32,066 nt of DNA from Patescibacteria group bacterium (GTDB lineage: Bacteria > Patescibacteriota > Patescibacteriia > 2-12-FULL-60-25), in the NCBI GenBank assembly GCA_022703155.1, contig JAKLEH010000014.1, positions 1 to 32,066 of the forward strand. Direction: 5' to 3'. How positions within the stretch are numbered: the first letter of the stretch is position 1; each line of letters starts with the position of its first letter. The notes under the pieces were generated by a model. That model ran no database searches and was not told the DNA's origin. It saw nothing but the letters and a program-made list of their open reading frames with translations. Shown in pieces: positions 22,179 to 29,270 of the stretch. The position numbers and the translations under genes were made by a program.

Positions 22179-23990
22179 TTATGCGTACCACTTTGCCTGT
22201 TGGTTGTAGAGTTCCGCGTATTTGCCGTTCCGCTTGATCAGTTCCTCATGCGATCCGCTTTCCGCCAGTTTGCCGTCCGTGAACACGAAGATGCGGTCCG
22301 CGCGACGCACGGTCGAAAAACGATGCGAGATGAAAATCAGTCCGCGACCGCCAGCGGTTTCCAGCAGATTTTCGAAAAATCTCATTTCCGCGTTGGAGTC
22401 CATGGCCGAGGTGGGTTCGTCGAAACCCAAGATGCGTCCGCCGTGGACCAAGGCGCGCGCGATGGTCAGGCGTTGGCGCTGTCCGCCCGAGACTTGGTGC
22501 GGGACGATGCCCGGCGGCGCGGCCCAATCGCCCAAAAAAGTTCTGTAGCGTTCGGGCAATGATTCGATGACCGTATCCGCGCCCGCGACATTGACGCTCT
22601 CTGGGAGCGAAAGCCCGAGTCCGCGTTTGCCGTTAGGCGCGCCGTACAGCAGGTTGTCGCGCACGAAGTCCTGGTAAATTTTCGCGTCTTGCAGCATCAG
22701 ATGCAACGCTTCGCGCCACGCCTCGGGTTTATATTCCGAGAGCGGTTTGCCGTTGAGGGTTATTTTGCCTTTGGTTGGTTGGATGAGGCCGGAAAGCAGG
22801 CGCAGAAGCGTGGATTTGCCTGCGCCGTTCTCGCCAACGAACGCCAAATGTTCGCCTTCGCGCAAAACCATGGACACGTCGGAAATGGCGTCGCGTTTGG
22901 ATCCGGGATAGCGGTATGAGACTTTTTCGAGTTTGATTTCCAACTTGCCGGACGGCACGGCCAATCCGTCCTGATTTTCCGGCTTGTATTTGAGCAGACG
23001 GTTCATGTACGCCAGGATGTCCATGTCCGCCCACAGCGCGGTCACGGCTCCGGATATGCCGTTCAACGCGTCGCCCATGAGGCCAAAAAGGTTAAGCGCC
23101 ACGTACAGCGTGGCCAACGCCGCAGGTCCGGCAAAAGCCGACCGGCCCAAGAAGACGATGACCACGGCATAGGCGGCTATGTGCAAGACGGCCAAGACGC
23201 CGCGGTTGCGCGCGCTCATCACGGCCATGTCGCGGAAGCGCCGCAACACGTTGATGCGCGCCGAGTCGCGTTTGGCGAGCACGGTTTTTTCCGCGCCCAG
23301 CAGGCGCAGCTCGCGGAATTCGTCCGTGTTCAGGAACAGGTAGCGCGTGTATTCGAGCCGTCGGCCTTCGAGCGAATTCCAGGTCGAAGCCCAAACTTCC
23401 TTACGTGATTCAAACCATAGGTTGCAGGCTTGCAGCAGCGCGTCGGCCAAAGCCACGACCGTGACCCACCACGGCGCGGCCAAGGCCAAAGCCAAAGTGC
23501 CCGTGAATTTTAGGACCGACCGGATCAGCCATTCGGTGCGGTCGGCCAAGCGGTTCAAACGCCACAGGTCTTCGCGCACAAAATCCAAACTTCGTCTGAC
23601 TTCGGGTTTGTTGAGCGCTTCCGGGTCCAGTTTTGAGAGGTGCGAGTATATGGCCTGCTCGGACGCGAGCGACGACGAGCGCGAAAACAGGTCGTCCAAG
23701 CGCGAGTAAGTGATTTCCGTCACCAGATGCCGCAAGCCGTACGATACGATGACCACGCCAATCAAAAACGGCGCGCGTTCGGCTTGGCCCGAAGCGATGG
23801 CCGATATGAATTGCGCGAAAAAGTAAACCTCCAAGGGCTGCAAAAAAGCGCCCAACACTATGAGCCCAAAGCGCAAAGTGGTAAGAGCCGGATGCGCGCG
23901 CCAAATTATTCCGATAAAACGGACATAGGCGCGGAATTTGTCCTTTGCCGGAAACCTCAAGACCTGTTTTTTTGCATCGTTGCCCTCCAT
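22179..23990 (-). CDS. ABC transporter, fused membrane and ATPase domains (type I exporter half)
   Basis: 603 residues from ATG 23990. Residues 20-330 hold the transmembrane domain (about six spans, e.g. LRFGLIVLGAFLQPLEVYFF, FTGTLALALAAPWWVTVVAL, HIAAYAVVIVFLGRS). Residues about 345-600 hold the nucleotide-binding domain: Walker A GENGAGKST, signature VSGGQRQR, Walker B ILGFDEPTSAMD and H-loop ISHRFST. It should work as a homodimer exporting a lipid, peptide or drug; the substrate is unknown. A TACAAT -10 box lies just before the start with a poor -35 box. It is downstream of tRNA-Leu but separated from it by a terminator. Confidence 0.93.
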   Translation of the reverse strand: MEGNDAKKQVLRFPAKDKFRAYVRFIGIIWRAHPALTTLRFGLIVLGAFLQPLEVYFFAQFISAIASGQAERAPFLIGVVIVSYGLRHLVTEITYSRLDDLFSRSSSLASEQAIYSHLSKLDPEALNKPEVRRSLDFVREDLWRLNRLADRTEWLIRSVLKFTGTLALALAAPWWVTVVALADALLQACNLWFESRKEVWASTWNSLEGRRLEYTRYLFLNTDEFRELRLLGAEKTVLAKRDSARINVLRRFRDMAVMSARNRGVLAVLHIAAYAVVIVFLGRSAFAGPAALATLYVALNLFGLMGDALNGISGAVTALWADMDILAYMNRLLKYKPENQDGLAVPSGKLEIKLEKVSYRYPGSKRDAISDVSMVLREGEHLAFVGENGAGKSTLLRLLSGLIQPTKGKITLNGKPLSEYKPEAWREALHLMLQDAKIYQDFVRDNLLYGAPNGKRGLGLSLPESVNVAGADTVIESLPERYRTFLGDWAAPPGIVPHQVSGGQRQRLTIARALVHGGRILGFDEPTSAMDSNAEMRFFENLLETAGGRGLIFISHRFSTVRRADRIFVFTDGKLAESGSHEELIKRNGKYAELYNQQAKWYA

Positions 23991-24026
23991 GGGCCGTATT
24001 GTAGCATGTTTTGACCGATTCGATAC

Positions 24027-24048
24027 GAAAAAAATCCCTTTCGGGATG
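24027..24048 (-). terminator. Terminator of tRNA-Leu
   Basis: Minus strand stem atccc-gaaa-gggat (24047-24034) followed by a T run. Confidence 0.75.
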
Positions 24049-24055
24049 TTTTTTA

Positions 24056-24142
24056 TGGTGCGCAAGGTGGGACTTGAACCCACAAGCCCTTGCGGGCACT
24101 GGCTCCTAAGGCCAGCGCGTATACCAGTTCCGCCACTTGCGC
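24056..24142 (-). tRNA. tRNA-Leu (UAG)
   Basis: Acceptor GCGCAAG/CTTGCGC with discriminator A and encoded CCA. Anticodon stem CTGGC/GCCAG with loop CTTAGGA gives anticodon TAG. Long variable arm (GCCC-GCAA-GGGC), as expected for a class II tRNA. Confidence 0.95.
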
Positions 24143-24164
24143 ATTATCACGTCGCGACGCGGAT

Positions 24165-24193
24165 AAGATACGGTTTGGCCAAGAGTTTGTAAA
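24165..24193 (-). promoter_or_regulatory. tRNA-Leu promoter
   Basis: Minus strand TTTACA (24193-24188), 17-base spacer, TATCTT (24170-24165). Confidence 0.6.
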
Positions 24194-24210
24194 GCTGGAA
24201 TGGCGCAAAC

Positions 24211-24236
24211 AAAAAACGCCCGATTGGGCGTTTTTA
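24211..24236 (-). terminator. Terminator at the end of the accessory region
   Basis: Stem acgccc/gggcgt (24216-24231) with A and T runs on both sides, usable in either direction. It closes the transcript from 24963. Confidence 0.8.
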
Positions 24237-24249
24237 CCCTAGTCTCGAT

Positions 24250-24902
24250 TCACCAGTCGTCTGATGCGTCGGGATTAGGGAGCCGAGGAGTGAACACTCG
24301 GCGAGGTGGGAAGTGGGGAAAGGGCGAAGGTGGGTTGTCGTACGGCGTGTTGTGGCGTGCTCGACCTTGAGCATTGGCCACGCGCTGCATCTTCATGAAG
24401 TCGTAGTCCGCTGAGGCAATTTCTGTTTCAGCGCCGCCTCAAGCGCTCAAGTCGTCCGCGATCCTCAACCTCATCATTCCTCGTCGATGGTTGTGCGTGC
24501 GGCCGGGTCGCATTGGCCGAATTCACGCGGGTTGTGGTTTGTCCCGACCGTCGGTGCGTCACGTTTGTGGCGCGGTTCGGGAAGCGGTCGCTTGCGTCGC
24601 CGGAAGTTTGCAGGGCCCCGGGACAGGCCTTCCTATTTATGTCGTCGCGCCGTCTGCAGTGGCGCTTGTTTTTCCTTCATCTGTCACCATTATGTGGGGC
24701 AGTGCACGCGGTTCTGTCTTCGTTGTGGTTGTCCGCGTGCGGTCATTCACCATGGGCGAAGTGGTCCAGTATTCATTTTTGTTGGCGCCTCAACTGGACC
24801 GGTGCCGACCCCTGACCACGCGATTGGACGCGATAGAATCGTCCGGGTCGCCGATGTCTTCGATCGGGGTTTGGGCTTTGGCGCTTAGATACCCAGTTTC
24901 AT
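24250..24902 (-). pseudogene. Frameshifted unknown gene with intact expression signals
   Basis: AAGGAG stands four bases before ATG 24902, but the frame stops after MKLGI. Protein-like stretches continue in shifted frames: AKAQTPIEDIGDPDDSIASN, VGTGPVEAPTK, NEYWTTSPMVNDRTRTTTTK, PRALPHIMVTDEGKTSATAD, QTSGDASDRFPNRATNVTHR. The C-terminal piece runs ADYDFMKMQRVANAQGRARH, NTPYDNPPSPFPHFPPRRVF, TPRLPNPDASDDW and stops at 24250. Thr/Asn/Pro-rich, no family recognised. The promoter and terminator remain, so it is a recent wreck, a sequence with indel errors, or an RNA. GTCCAGT/ACTGGAC (about 24762-24796) is among several possible hairpins. Nothing else is seen in this stretch. Confidence 0.5.
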
Positions 24903-24962
24903 GAGTCTCCTTGGGTTGGAAGGTTCCAATTCCTCGTCGCGTTTTTGGCACGACGATAGATT

Positions 24963-24991
24963 AGGATAGCACGTTTTGACGACTTTGTCAA
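24963..24991 (-). promoter_or_regulatory. Promoter of the frameshifted locus
   Basis: Minus strand TTGACA (24991-24986), 17-base spacer, TATCCT (24968-24963). Confidence 0.7.
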
Positions 24992-25054
24992 GAGTCGCCG
25001 TAACGTTTTTTGCCAATAATCCGACAAAAGTGAGACCGCGATTTTTCACGGTTT

Positions 25055-25099
25055 CGCTTTCGTCTCCGAACCCGTGGAGTTACAGGGTCCGGAGCGAGT
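25055..25099 (+). repeat. 45-bp hairpin repeat, copy A
   Basis: Identical at 43 of 45 positions to 26766-26810, with weaker similarity extending about 20 bases upstream in both. The hairpin arms are ccgaaccc/gggtccgg around loop gtggagttaca. Confidence 0.8.
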
Positions 25100-25128
25100 C
25101 ATACACCGTAAGGTGCAGGGTGAAGGTG

Positions 25129-25605
25129 TTAGAATCTGCAGACTGGACGGCTCTTGATGGACAATCGCCACTCGGTTTCCGCCATCTCATCGATGCGATC
25201 GAGCAGCCATTCTTCACGGTCCAAGTCCGTGGGACAATGCGGATCCGTGAGTGCGAGCAGCCACTCGGTTTCCGCCCGTTCCATGAACTTGCGGAAGCGC
25301 ACGACCATGATGGCGAAGCCCATGGCCTTGAGAACCAGCAACAGCGCGACGTTCAATACGGCAGAAGCCAGCGCGAAGGCCACGATTGAAATTGGTATCG
25401 CCACGTACCAACTCGCGTGCGAGTATGCCTCGTACAGCGGTCGCAGGCTCGCGGTGTCTTCGAAGTGGCCGATGGACAGTCCGATGATGGCCATGGGAAT
25501 CACCATGAGCCAGGCGAACTGCACGCCCGCATCCTCTTTGTGTTCCCACCAGATGCCGCCCGGAACCGTGCGTCGCCAGAAATACCGGAATGTTTCGTTG
25601 ATCAT
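25129..25605 (-). CDS. Small membrane protein, unknown
   Basis: 158 residues; AGGAGG lies five bases before ATG 25605. Hydrophobic segments at about 28-46 (VQFAWLMVIPMAIIGLSIGH) and 66-100 (WYVAIPISIVAFALASAVLN, VALLLVLKAMGFAIMVV), with a charged C-terminal half rich in Glu/Arg/Trp. No family recognised. Last intact gene of the accessory operon; a weak promoter (25672-25699) may also serve it. Confidence 0.75.
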   Translation of the reverse strand: MINETFRYFWRRTVPGGIWWEHKEDAGVQFAWLMVIPMAIIGLSIGHFEDTASLRPLYEAYSHASWYVAIPISIVAFALASAVLNVALLLVLKAMGFAIMVVRFRKFMERAETEWLLALTDPHCPTDLDREEWLLDRIDEMAETEWRLSIKSRPVCRF

Positions 25606-25671
25606 CCGTCCTCCTGAGTTGTAATGGTCAGACGCGTCGAAACGTTCGACGGGTCAGTCCCATGCCCCTCC

Positions 25672-25699
25672 AGTATATCGGAGAGGCTTAGGAGTTGAA
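25672..25699 (-). promoter_or_regulatory. Possible internal promoter
   Basis: Minus strand TTCAAC (25699-25694), 16-base spacer, TATACT (25677-25672). Good -10, poor -35. Confidence 0.4.
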
Positions 25700-25715
25700 G
25701 TTGCGAAGTAGCGAT

Positions 25716-26204
25716 TTACTCCCAGCTGCTGGCCCGGTCGAGTTTGGTGTCGGCGAGCGACGCGTTGACCGCGGCCATCTCCTGTTGGAGCGGCGCGATC
25801 ATCTGCGCGAACCGATGCGCGATGTCTGCGCGGCCGGCGGCGTCGCGGTGCGGCTCGAGCCGGAAGCCGCTGCCCTTGGGCATCATCTGCCAGCCCACAT
25901 CGTACATGCTGTCGGACAGCCGCTTGAGTTCGGCTTCGTCCTGGGGCAGGGGAGATGCGTGGTGCAACATGGTGGCGCGGCGCGTGGCGACCGTCTCGTA
26001 GGCCGTCACATAGCCGTCGCCCTCTTCGTCCAGTTCCATCTCGGTCCAATCCATGGCATCCAGGGCTTCGGCCTTGATGAACACCGGCTGGTTCTCCTGT
26101 TCGTGAATCACGACGTACAGACCGAGGCTGGTCTGCCACAGGTCCACGGCCGTGTAACCGGCGCGGATGGCTTCGGACACGATACGGGCAAGAGTTTCGC
26201 TCAT
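25716..26204 (-). CDS. Accessory protein, unknown (GYTAVDLW type)
   Basis: 162 residues with AAAGGAG before ATG 26204. Soluble and acidic. The N-terminus (LARIVSEAIRAGYTAVDLWQ, then TSLGLYVVIHEQ) has the same helix-strand-strand pattern as the N-termini of the genes at 26215-26532 and 27905-28306, suggesting distant paralogues. The C-terminal part is helical. No known domain. Starts 10 bases after its upstream neighbour ends. Confidence 0.7.
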   Translation of the reverse strand: MSETLARIVSEAIRAGYTAVDLWQTSLGLYVVIHEQENQPVFIKAEALDAMDWTEMELDEEGDGYVTAYETVATRRATMLHHASPLPQDEAELKRLSDSMYDVGWQMMPKGSGFRLEPHRDAAGRADIAHRFAQMIAPLQQEMAAVNASLADTKLDRASSWE

Positions 26205-26214
26205 GGGTTCTCCT

Positions 26215-26532
26215 TTACGCGACGTTGGTGTGTGCGCGTGGCGCGTCGAAGACGGCGAGGATGTCGCTCATGGACATGCGGCGCAGACGGATGGACCTCG
26301 AATCGAACGAGAGGTCCCAACCCTGCTCCACCAAAGCCTGCCGGTCTTCGATGGCTTCGCATAGCAAGCCGTGGCCGAACGTGAGGTTCGGCAGCTCGAG
26401 CATGCTGACTGCGGCGAACGATACCTCGTGCGTCTCCAGACAGATGCGGACGCCTTCGCCCTGCATGTCGTAGATATTGATGGCGTCGAAGCCATCGATT
26501 TGGGCCAATCTAACCAATGTTGCAAAGTTCAA
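26215..26532 (-). CDS. Accessory protein, unknown (MNFATL type), TTG start
   Basis: 105 residues. The start is taken as TTG 26532 because GGAGG lies eight bases upstream and the resulting MNFATLVRLAQIDGFDAI parallels MNFQELAVIAQRSGYDLI of the gene at 27905-28306. The pattern continues with a glycine turn and a strand (MQGEGVRICLETHEV). Soluble, no catalytic motif, no family recognised. Confidence 0.7.
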   Translation of the reverse strand: MNFATLVRLAQIDGFDAINIYDMQGEGVRICLETHEVSFAAVSMLELPNLTFGHGLLCEAIEDRQALVEQGWDLSFDSRSIRLRRMSMSDILAVFDAPRAHTNVA

Positions 26533-26557
26533 TGTTTTTTCCTCCCTGTTTTGACGG

Positions 26558-26704
26558 TCAGGCCAGATGTCGCGGCATGCGACATGGGGCCAATTCCGTC
26601 CCCGAATTAAAGTTGTTCGGGTTGGAGTGTTGCCGATCCTTGCACAAGCCGAACAATCCGGGCTTGAGCAACGTGTCGCGGTACATGTCCTTCTCGAGTC
26701 TCAT
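26558..26704 (-). CDS. Small 48-residue protein, unknown
   Basis: MRLEKDMYRDTLLKPGLFGL followed by a Cys- and Asn-containing tail ending RMPRHLA. AAAGGAG lies eight bases before ATG 26704. It fills the gap between two operon members and ends 26 bases before the next start codon. Function unknown. Confidence 0.55.
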   Translation of the reverse strand: MRLEKDMYRDTLLKPGLFGLCKDRQHSNPNNFNSGTELAPCRMPRHLA

Positions 26705-26765
26705 CGAAAGCGCTCCTTTGTTCCGTGGTTTGCCGAAAGTGGATTCGCGATTTACGTCACGAAGC

Positions 26766-26810
26766 CGCTTTCGTCTCCGAACCCGTGGAGTTACAGGGTT
26801 CGGAGAGAGT
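26766..26810 (+). repeat. 45-bp hairpin repeat, copy B
   Basis: Perfect 8-bp stem ccgaaccc (26777-26784)/gggttcgg (26796-26803) with an 11-base loop. Lies in the operon between the 78-residue membrane gene and the 48-residue gene. See copy A at 25055-25099. Confidence 0.8.
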
Positions 26811-26821
26811 TTTGCGAAGGT

Positions 26822-27058
26822 TCAGCCCGGGTCGGAGAGACCGCGGCGCTTGCGGTTCTTGGGCAGCGGCGCGGGCAGCGGCTGGGGTTTGAGCAGCCGG
26901 TCCTCCAGCGTTTCGACGATCGTGCCCAAGAGGCACAAACCGCCGAACGCCATCATGATCATTCCCACGACCGGGTTGAGGTGGATGAGCTTGGTCTGGA
27001 TGGCCGTTCCCAGAACCAACAGGCCGACGGACATCAGGGCTCCGAGGAAAGTGGTCAT
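26822..27058 (-). CDS. Small two-span membrane protein
   Basis: 78 residues from ATG 27058 with GGGAGA seven bases upstream. Two hydrophobic helices (TFLGALMSVGLLVLGTAIQT and VVGMIMMAFGGLCLLGTIVE) and a basic, Pro-rich C-terminus (PLPAPLPKNRKRRG). Its ATG overlaps the stop of the preceding gene (ATGA), implying coupled translation. Unknown family. Confidence 0.75.
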   Translation of the reverse strand: MTTFLGALMSVGLLVLGTAIQTKLIHLNPVVGMIMMAFGGLCLLGTIVETLEDRLLKPQPLPAPLPKNRKRRGLSDPG

Positions 27059-27318
27059 GATCTGTTCTCCCGGTCGTCTTCGGATTCGACCACCGTCAAC
27101 TTCGGATTGACGATTGTCTTGTTCGCGGCCCAGAGCATTCCGCAAACGGTCGCGAAACGGATTGAGCCTGTTACGAAGTTGGCCGTCGCGCGTGCATAGC
27201 CCATGGCGTCGTGGTGCAACGGTTGACCAAACATCTCAATGATGTTGGGTCCGAGCATTACGGACATGACGACCAGTGCTGCAAAGGCTTGCATTTCGAT
27301 TTTCTGCCAGGTTTTCAT
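27055..27318 (-). CDS. Small membrane protein, unknown
   Basis: 87 residues from ATG 27318 (GAGGAG six bases upstream). One or two hydrophobic helices: MQAFAALVVMSVMLGPNIIE and FVTGSIRFATVCGMLWAANK. Start and stop codons overlap those of its neighbours on both sides (TGATG and ATGA), so the lipoprotein, this protein and the next are probably made together. Confidence 0.75.
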   Translation of the reverse strand: MKTWQKIEMQAFAALVVMSVMLGPNIIEMFGQPLHHDAMGYARATANFVTGSIRFATVCGMLWAANKTIVNPKLTVVESEDDRENRS

Positions 27319-27779
27319 CACTTGCTCCTCTGCACGAGCCTGGTGTCGGGACGCGGCGGGTCGAAGCGGGGCTTGGGTTTGGGCACGTCGCGCCGCGGCG
27401 GAGGCTTAGTCACCTCGGGCCTGGGGTGGATGCGTGTGTCCGGACGCTTGAGGTTCGGAAGTTCGCGGTTGGGCGTGCGCGCGTTGGAACTCGCGCCAGG
27501 CGTGACGGCCGAAAGCTGAGGACGTACGGCGCGCAAGTTGGGCATGCGCGGTGTCGCGGTCGGCGTCGGATCGGCGGCAGCGTTGCTGTCGTTGGTCGTG
27601 GCCGGGATTTCGCTGGCCGGCGCGATCGGCTCTTCCGAGGTCGGCGCAACGCTGGCGCTCGACGGCTGGTTGAACGCGTTGGGCGTCCGGCTGCAGGGCG
27701 TTGAATCCAGCATGATGGTGCAACCCGTGAGGGTCGCCATGACGGTCGCTAGCAAACAGACGATGGCAGTTCGAAACAT
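27318..27779 (-). CDS. Pro-rich lipoprotein
   Basis: 153 residues from ATG 27779, preceded by AGGAGAAGG. Signal peptide MFRTAIVCLLATVMATLTGC with a lipobox LTGC (Cys20), so the mature protein is predicted to be lipid-anchored. The rest is low complexity: Ser/Thr/Ala/Pro-rich, then a basic Pro-rich end (PRPEVTKPPPRRDVPKPKPR). No folded domain visible. Such tails often span or bind envelope polymers; that role is inferred. Confidence 0.75.
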   Translation of the reverse strand: MFRTAIVCLLATVMATLTGCTIMLDSTPCSRTPNAFNQPSSASVAPTSEEPIAPASEIPATTNDSNAAADPTPTATPRMPNLRAVRPQLSAVTPGASSNARTPNRELPNLKRPDTRIHPRPEVTKPPPRRDVPKPKPRFDPPRPDTRLVQRSK

Positions 27780-27854
27780 TGAACCTTCTCCTGTTGTTGT
27801 AGTGTGCGGAATGTTCTGATCTGAAGGCGCGACTAGCGTCACGCGGTCGGATCA

Positions 27855-27880
27855 GTCGCCGAACCAAGGGGTTCAGCGAC
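27855..27880 (-). other. Strong hairpin between two operon genes
   Basis: Arms gtcgccgaacc (27855-27865) and ggttcagcgac (27870-27880) pair at 10 of 11 positions with a 4-base loop. There is no T run, so it is more likely an RNA processing or stability element than a terminator. Confidence 0.5.
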
Positions 27881-27904
27881 GGTGCTGTAGGTGGGAAAGT
27901 GCGG

Positions 27905-28306
27905 CTAGTAGCAGGGGTGCCACTTGGGGCGCTTGGGTTCCTCGACGGGCTGGTTGTAGTCCGCCCGCCTCCAGCTAAACGGCTGGAACTCGGTGGCCGT
28001 TCCACCGACTGCGCGCCGCTGAGCGTAGGGAGTGTTGACCAGCGCGTCGATGCGGCTGTTATCCTGCCGTCCGAAAGCGCGGATGCCGACCGTGGTGAGG
28101 CGAACGTCCCAGCCGTCCACGCGGTCGATCTCGGCCATGGCCTGCGACTCGATGGAGTGGTAGGGCTCGTCGACCTCGACGGTCCAGGGCTCCTTGTTGC
28201 CCATGCGCCGTTCGCAGGTCACAAGCGTGGTTCCGCCTATGGCCTCGACCGTGATGAGGTCGTAGCCGGATCGCTGCGCAATCACTGCCAATTCTTGAAA
28301 GTTCAT
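27905..28306 (-). CDS. First gene of the accessory operon, unknown (MNFQEL type)
   Basis: 133 residues from ATG 28306 with AAGGTGG upstream. MNFQELAVIAQRSGYDLITV is a helix then strand, followed by further strands (TTLVTCERR, WTVEVDEPYHSIE) and a Pro/Arg-rich end (EEPKRPKWHPCY). The N-terminus resembles that of the 105-residue gene at 26215-26532. Longer readings to 28423 run through the promoter and are rejected. No family recognised. Confidence 0.7.
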   Translation of the reverse strand: MNFQELAVIAQRSGYDLITVEAIGGTTLVTCERRMGNKEPWTVEVDEPYHSIESQAMAEIDRVDGWDVRLTTVGIRAFGRQDNSRIDALVNTPYAQRRAVGGTATEFQPFSWRRADYNQPVEEPKRPKWHPCY

Positions 28307-28316
28307 GGTCCACCTT

Positions 28317-28340
28317 GCTGTTTGGAGTTTGTTGTTTGGA
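28317..28340 (-). repeat. Heptad repeat fragment in the operon leader
   Basis: gctgtttggagtttgttg (28317-28334) is the exact reverse complement of 6756-6773. It lies between the operon promoter and its first gene. Confidence 0.65.
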
Positions 28341-28385
28341 ATTTTCGTCCACGACATATGCCAAAGCGCAATCGCAGAACGGGTT

Positions 28386-28414
28386 AATATAGCACAAAAA
28401 AGCCTTTTTGTCAA
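28386..28414 (-). promoter_or_regulatory. Accessory operon promoter
   Basis: Minus strand TTGACA (28414-28409), 17-base spacer, TATATT (28391-28386). Among the best promoters in the window. Confidence 0.8.
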
Positions 28415-28435
28415 GGCTAACATGACAATATTTTT

Positions 28436-28515
28436 GGCTTATTTAAGCCCAATTATAAAAAATTGTTATTCGGCTTAATCAGGCCAAAAACCATCAAAAT
28501 TAGCTTATTTAAGCA
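28436..28515. promoter_or_regulatory. Three palindromic operator-like sites
   Basis: GGCTTATTTAAGCC (28436-28449), GGCTTAATCAGGCC (28472-28485) and AGCTTATTTAAGCA (28502-28515), spaced 36 and 30 bp, i.e. close to whole helical turns. They begin about 20 bp behind the -35 box of the accessory operon. A fourth match (13 of 14 to GGCTTAATTAAGCC) sits at the large-RNA promoter (21415-21428). Confidence 0.6.
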
Positions 28516-28540
28516 CTTCCTCAATTAGTCATTAAAATCC

Positions 28541-28592
28541 GGTCCTTGGTCCCTTGGTAATTGGTCATTGGTCATTCGTGTTTTGGTCAATT
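28541..28592 (+). repeat. Intergenic heptad repeats (ttggtca units)
   Basis: ggtcctt, ggtccct, tggtaat, tggtcat, tggtcat with a 7-bp period. Dyad symmetry is weak here. Confidence 0.65.
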
Positions 28593-28593
28593 A

Positions 28594-28616
28594 AAAGAAG
28601 ACGCCTTTTGCGTCTT
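28594..28616 (-). terminator. Terminator of the HAD gene
   Basis: Minus strand stem aagacgc/gcgtctt (28616-28598) followed by cttttaa; begins directly after the stop codon. Confidence 0.65.
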
Positions 28617-29240
28617 TCAGAGAAGTTCGAACCCCTCAAGCACTCTCTCCATGGCCTGCACGTCCGTGAACCGGTACGCGCAGATATTCAGGTCCTTGGC
28701 CGCACGCACGTTTTCCGCGCGGTCGTCCCAGAACATGGCGTTCGTGGCTACGACGCCGGATTCGGTCAGCGCCGCCTTGTAGATGAAAGTGTCGGGCTTG
28801 TAGGACCGCACGCGGAAGCTCGGCACCACGTGGTCGAAACGGAAGTCCATGCCGTCCACGCAGAATTTGAGCACGAACGGATCTACGTTGCTTACGAGCG
28901 TGACCGCGAGGTTGGGGTGCTTGCGTTTCACGCGCCGCAGAATGTCCACGGCCACTTCGTCCACGCGCATGATGTCACGGCCCGTGTGGACCGTAGTCCA
29001 GTAGGCTTTGCGCGGCAGGGGACGGTCGAACAGGGTTTCGAGGCCGGTTATGAACCGTTCGTCGTTGATGGCGCCGGTTTCGAATTCGACGAGCAGCTTG
29101 TGCCACTTCTCGCCGCGCGTAATGCCTTGCACCAGGCTCAGCGGCAGCGGCTTGAGCAGTTCGGCCAGCCCGCGCTCGTACGCGTCGTGGTTGAAATGAA
29201 CGAGAACGCCACCCATATCGCACAACAAGGCCTTGAACAT
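28617..29240 (-). CDS. HAD superfamily hydrolase (YihX-like)
   Basis: 207 residues from ATG 29240 (GGAGG six bases upstream). Motif I is CDMGGVLVHFN: the nucleophile D8 is present and the usual second Asp is Gly, as in YihX-type HADs (DLGNV). Motif II is TLVSNVDP, motif III lysine lies in SYKPDTFIYKAAL, and motif IV is MFWDDRAENVRAA. A small-molecule phosphatase such as a sugar-phosphate phosphatase is likely; the substrate is not readable. Longer readings to 29474 cross the promoter and the divergent gene. Confidence 0.88.
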   Translation of the reverse strand: MFKALLCDMGGVLVHFNHDAYERGLAELLKPLPLSLVQGITRGEKWHKLLVEFETGAINDERFITGLETLFDRPLPRKAYWTTVHTGRDIMRVDEVAVDILRRVKRKHPNLAVTLVSNVDPFVLKFCVDGMDFRFDHVVPSFRVRSYKPDTFIYKAALTESGVVATNAMFWDDRAENVRAAKDLNICAYRFTDVQAMERVLEGFELL

Positions 29241-29270
29241 CCGCCACCTCCGTTCGGTTGATGGGGTGTC

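Noticed and set aside
24487-24904. Three overlapping + strand open frames of 100-137 codons
   Set aside because: All three frames open together in GC-rich DNA, no ribosome site; best explained as the complement of the disrupted minus-strand locus.
28436-28515. Three spaced palindromes considered as a mini CRISPR array
   Set aside because: Repeats are 14 bp and degenerate, spacers are short and AT-rich, and no cas genes are present; an operator cluster fits better.
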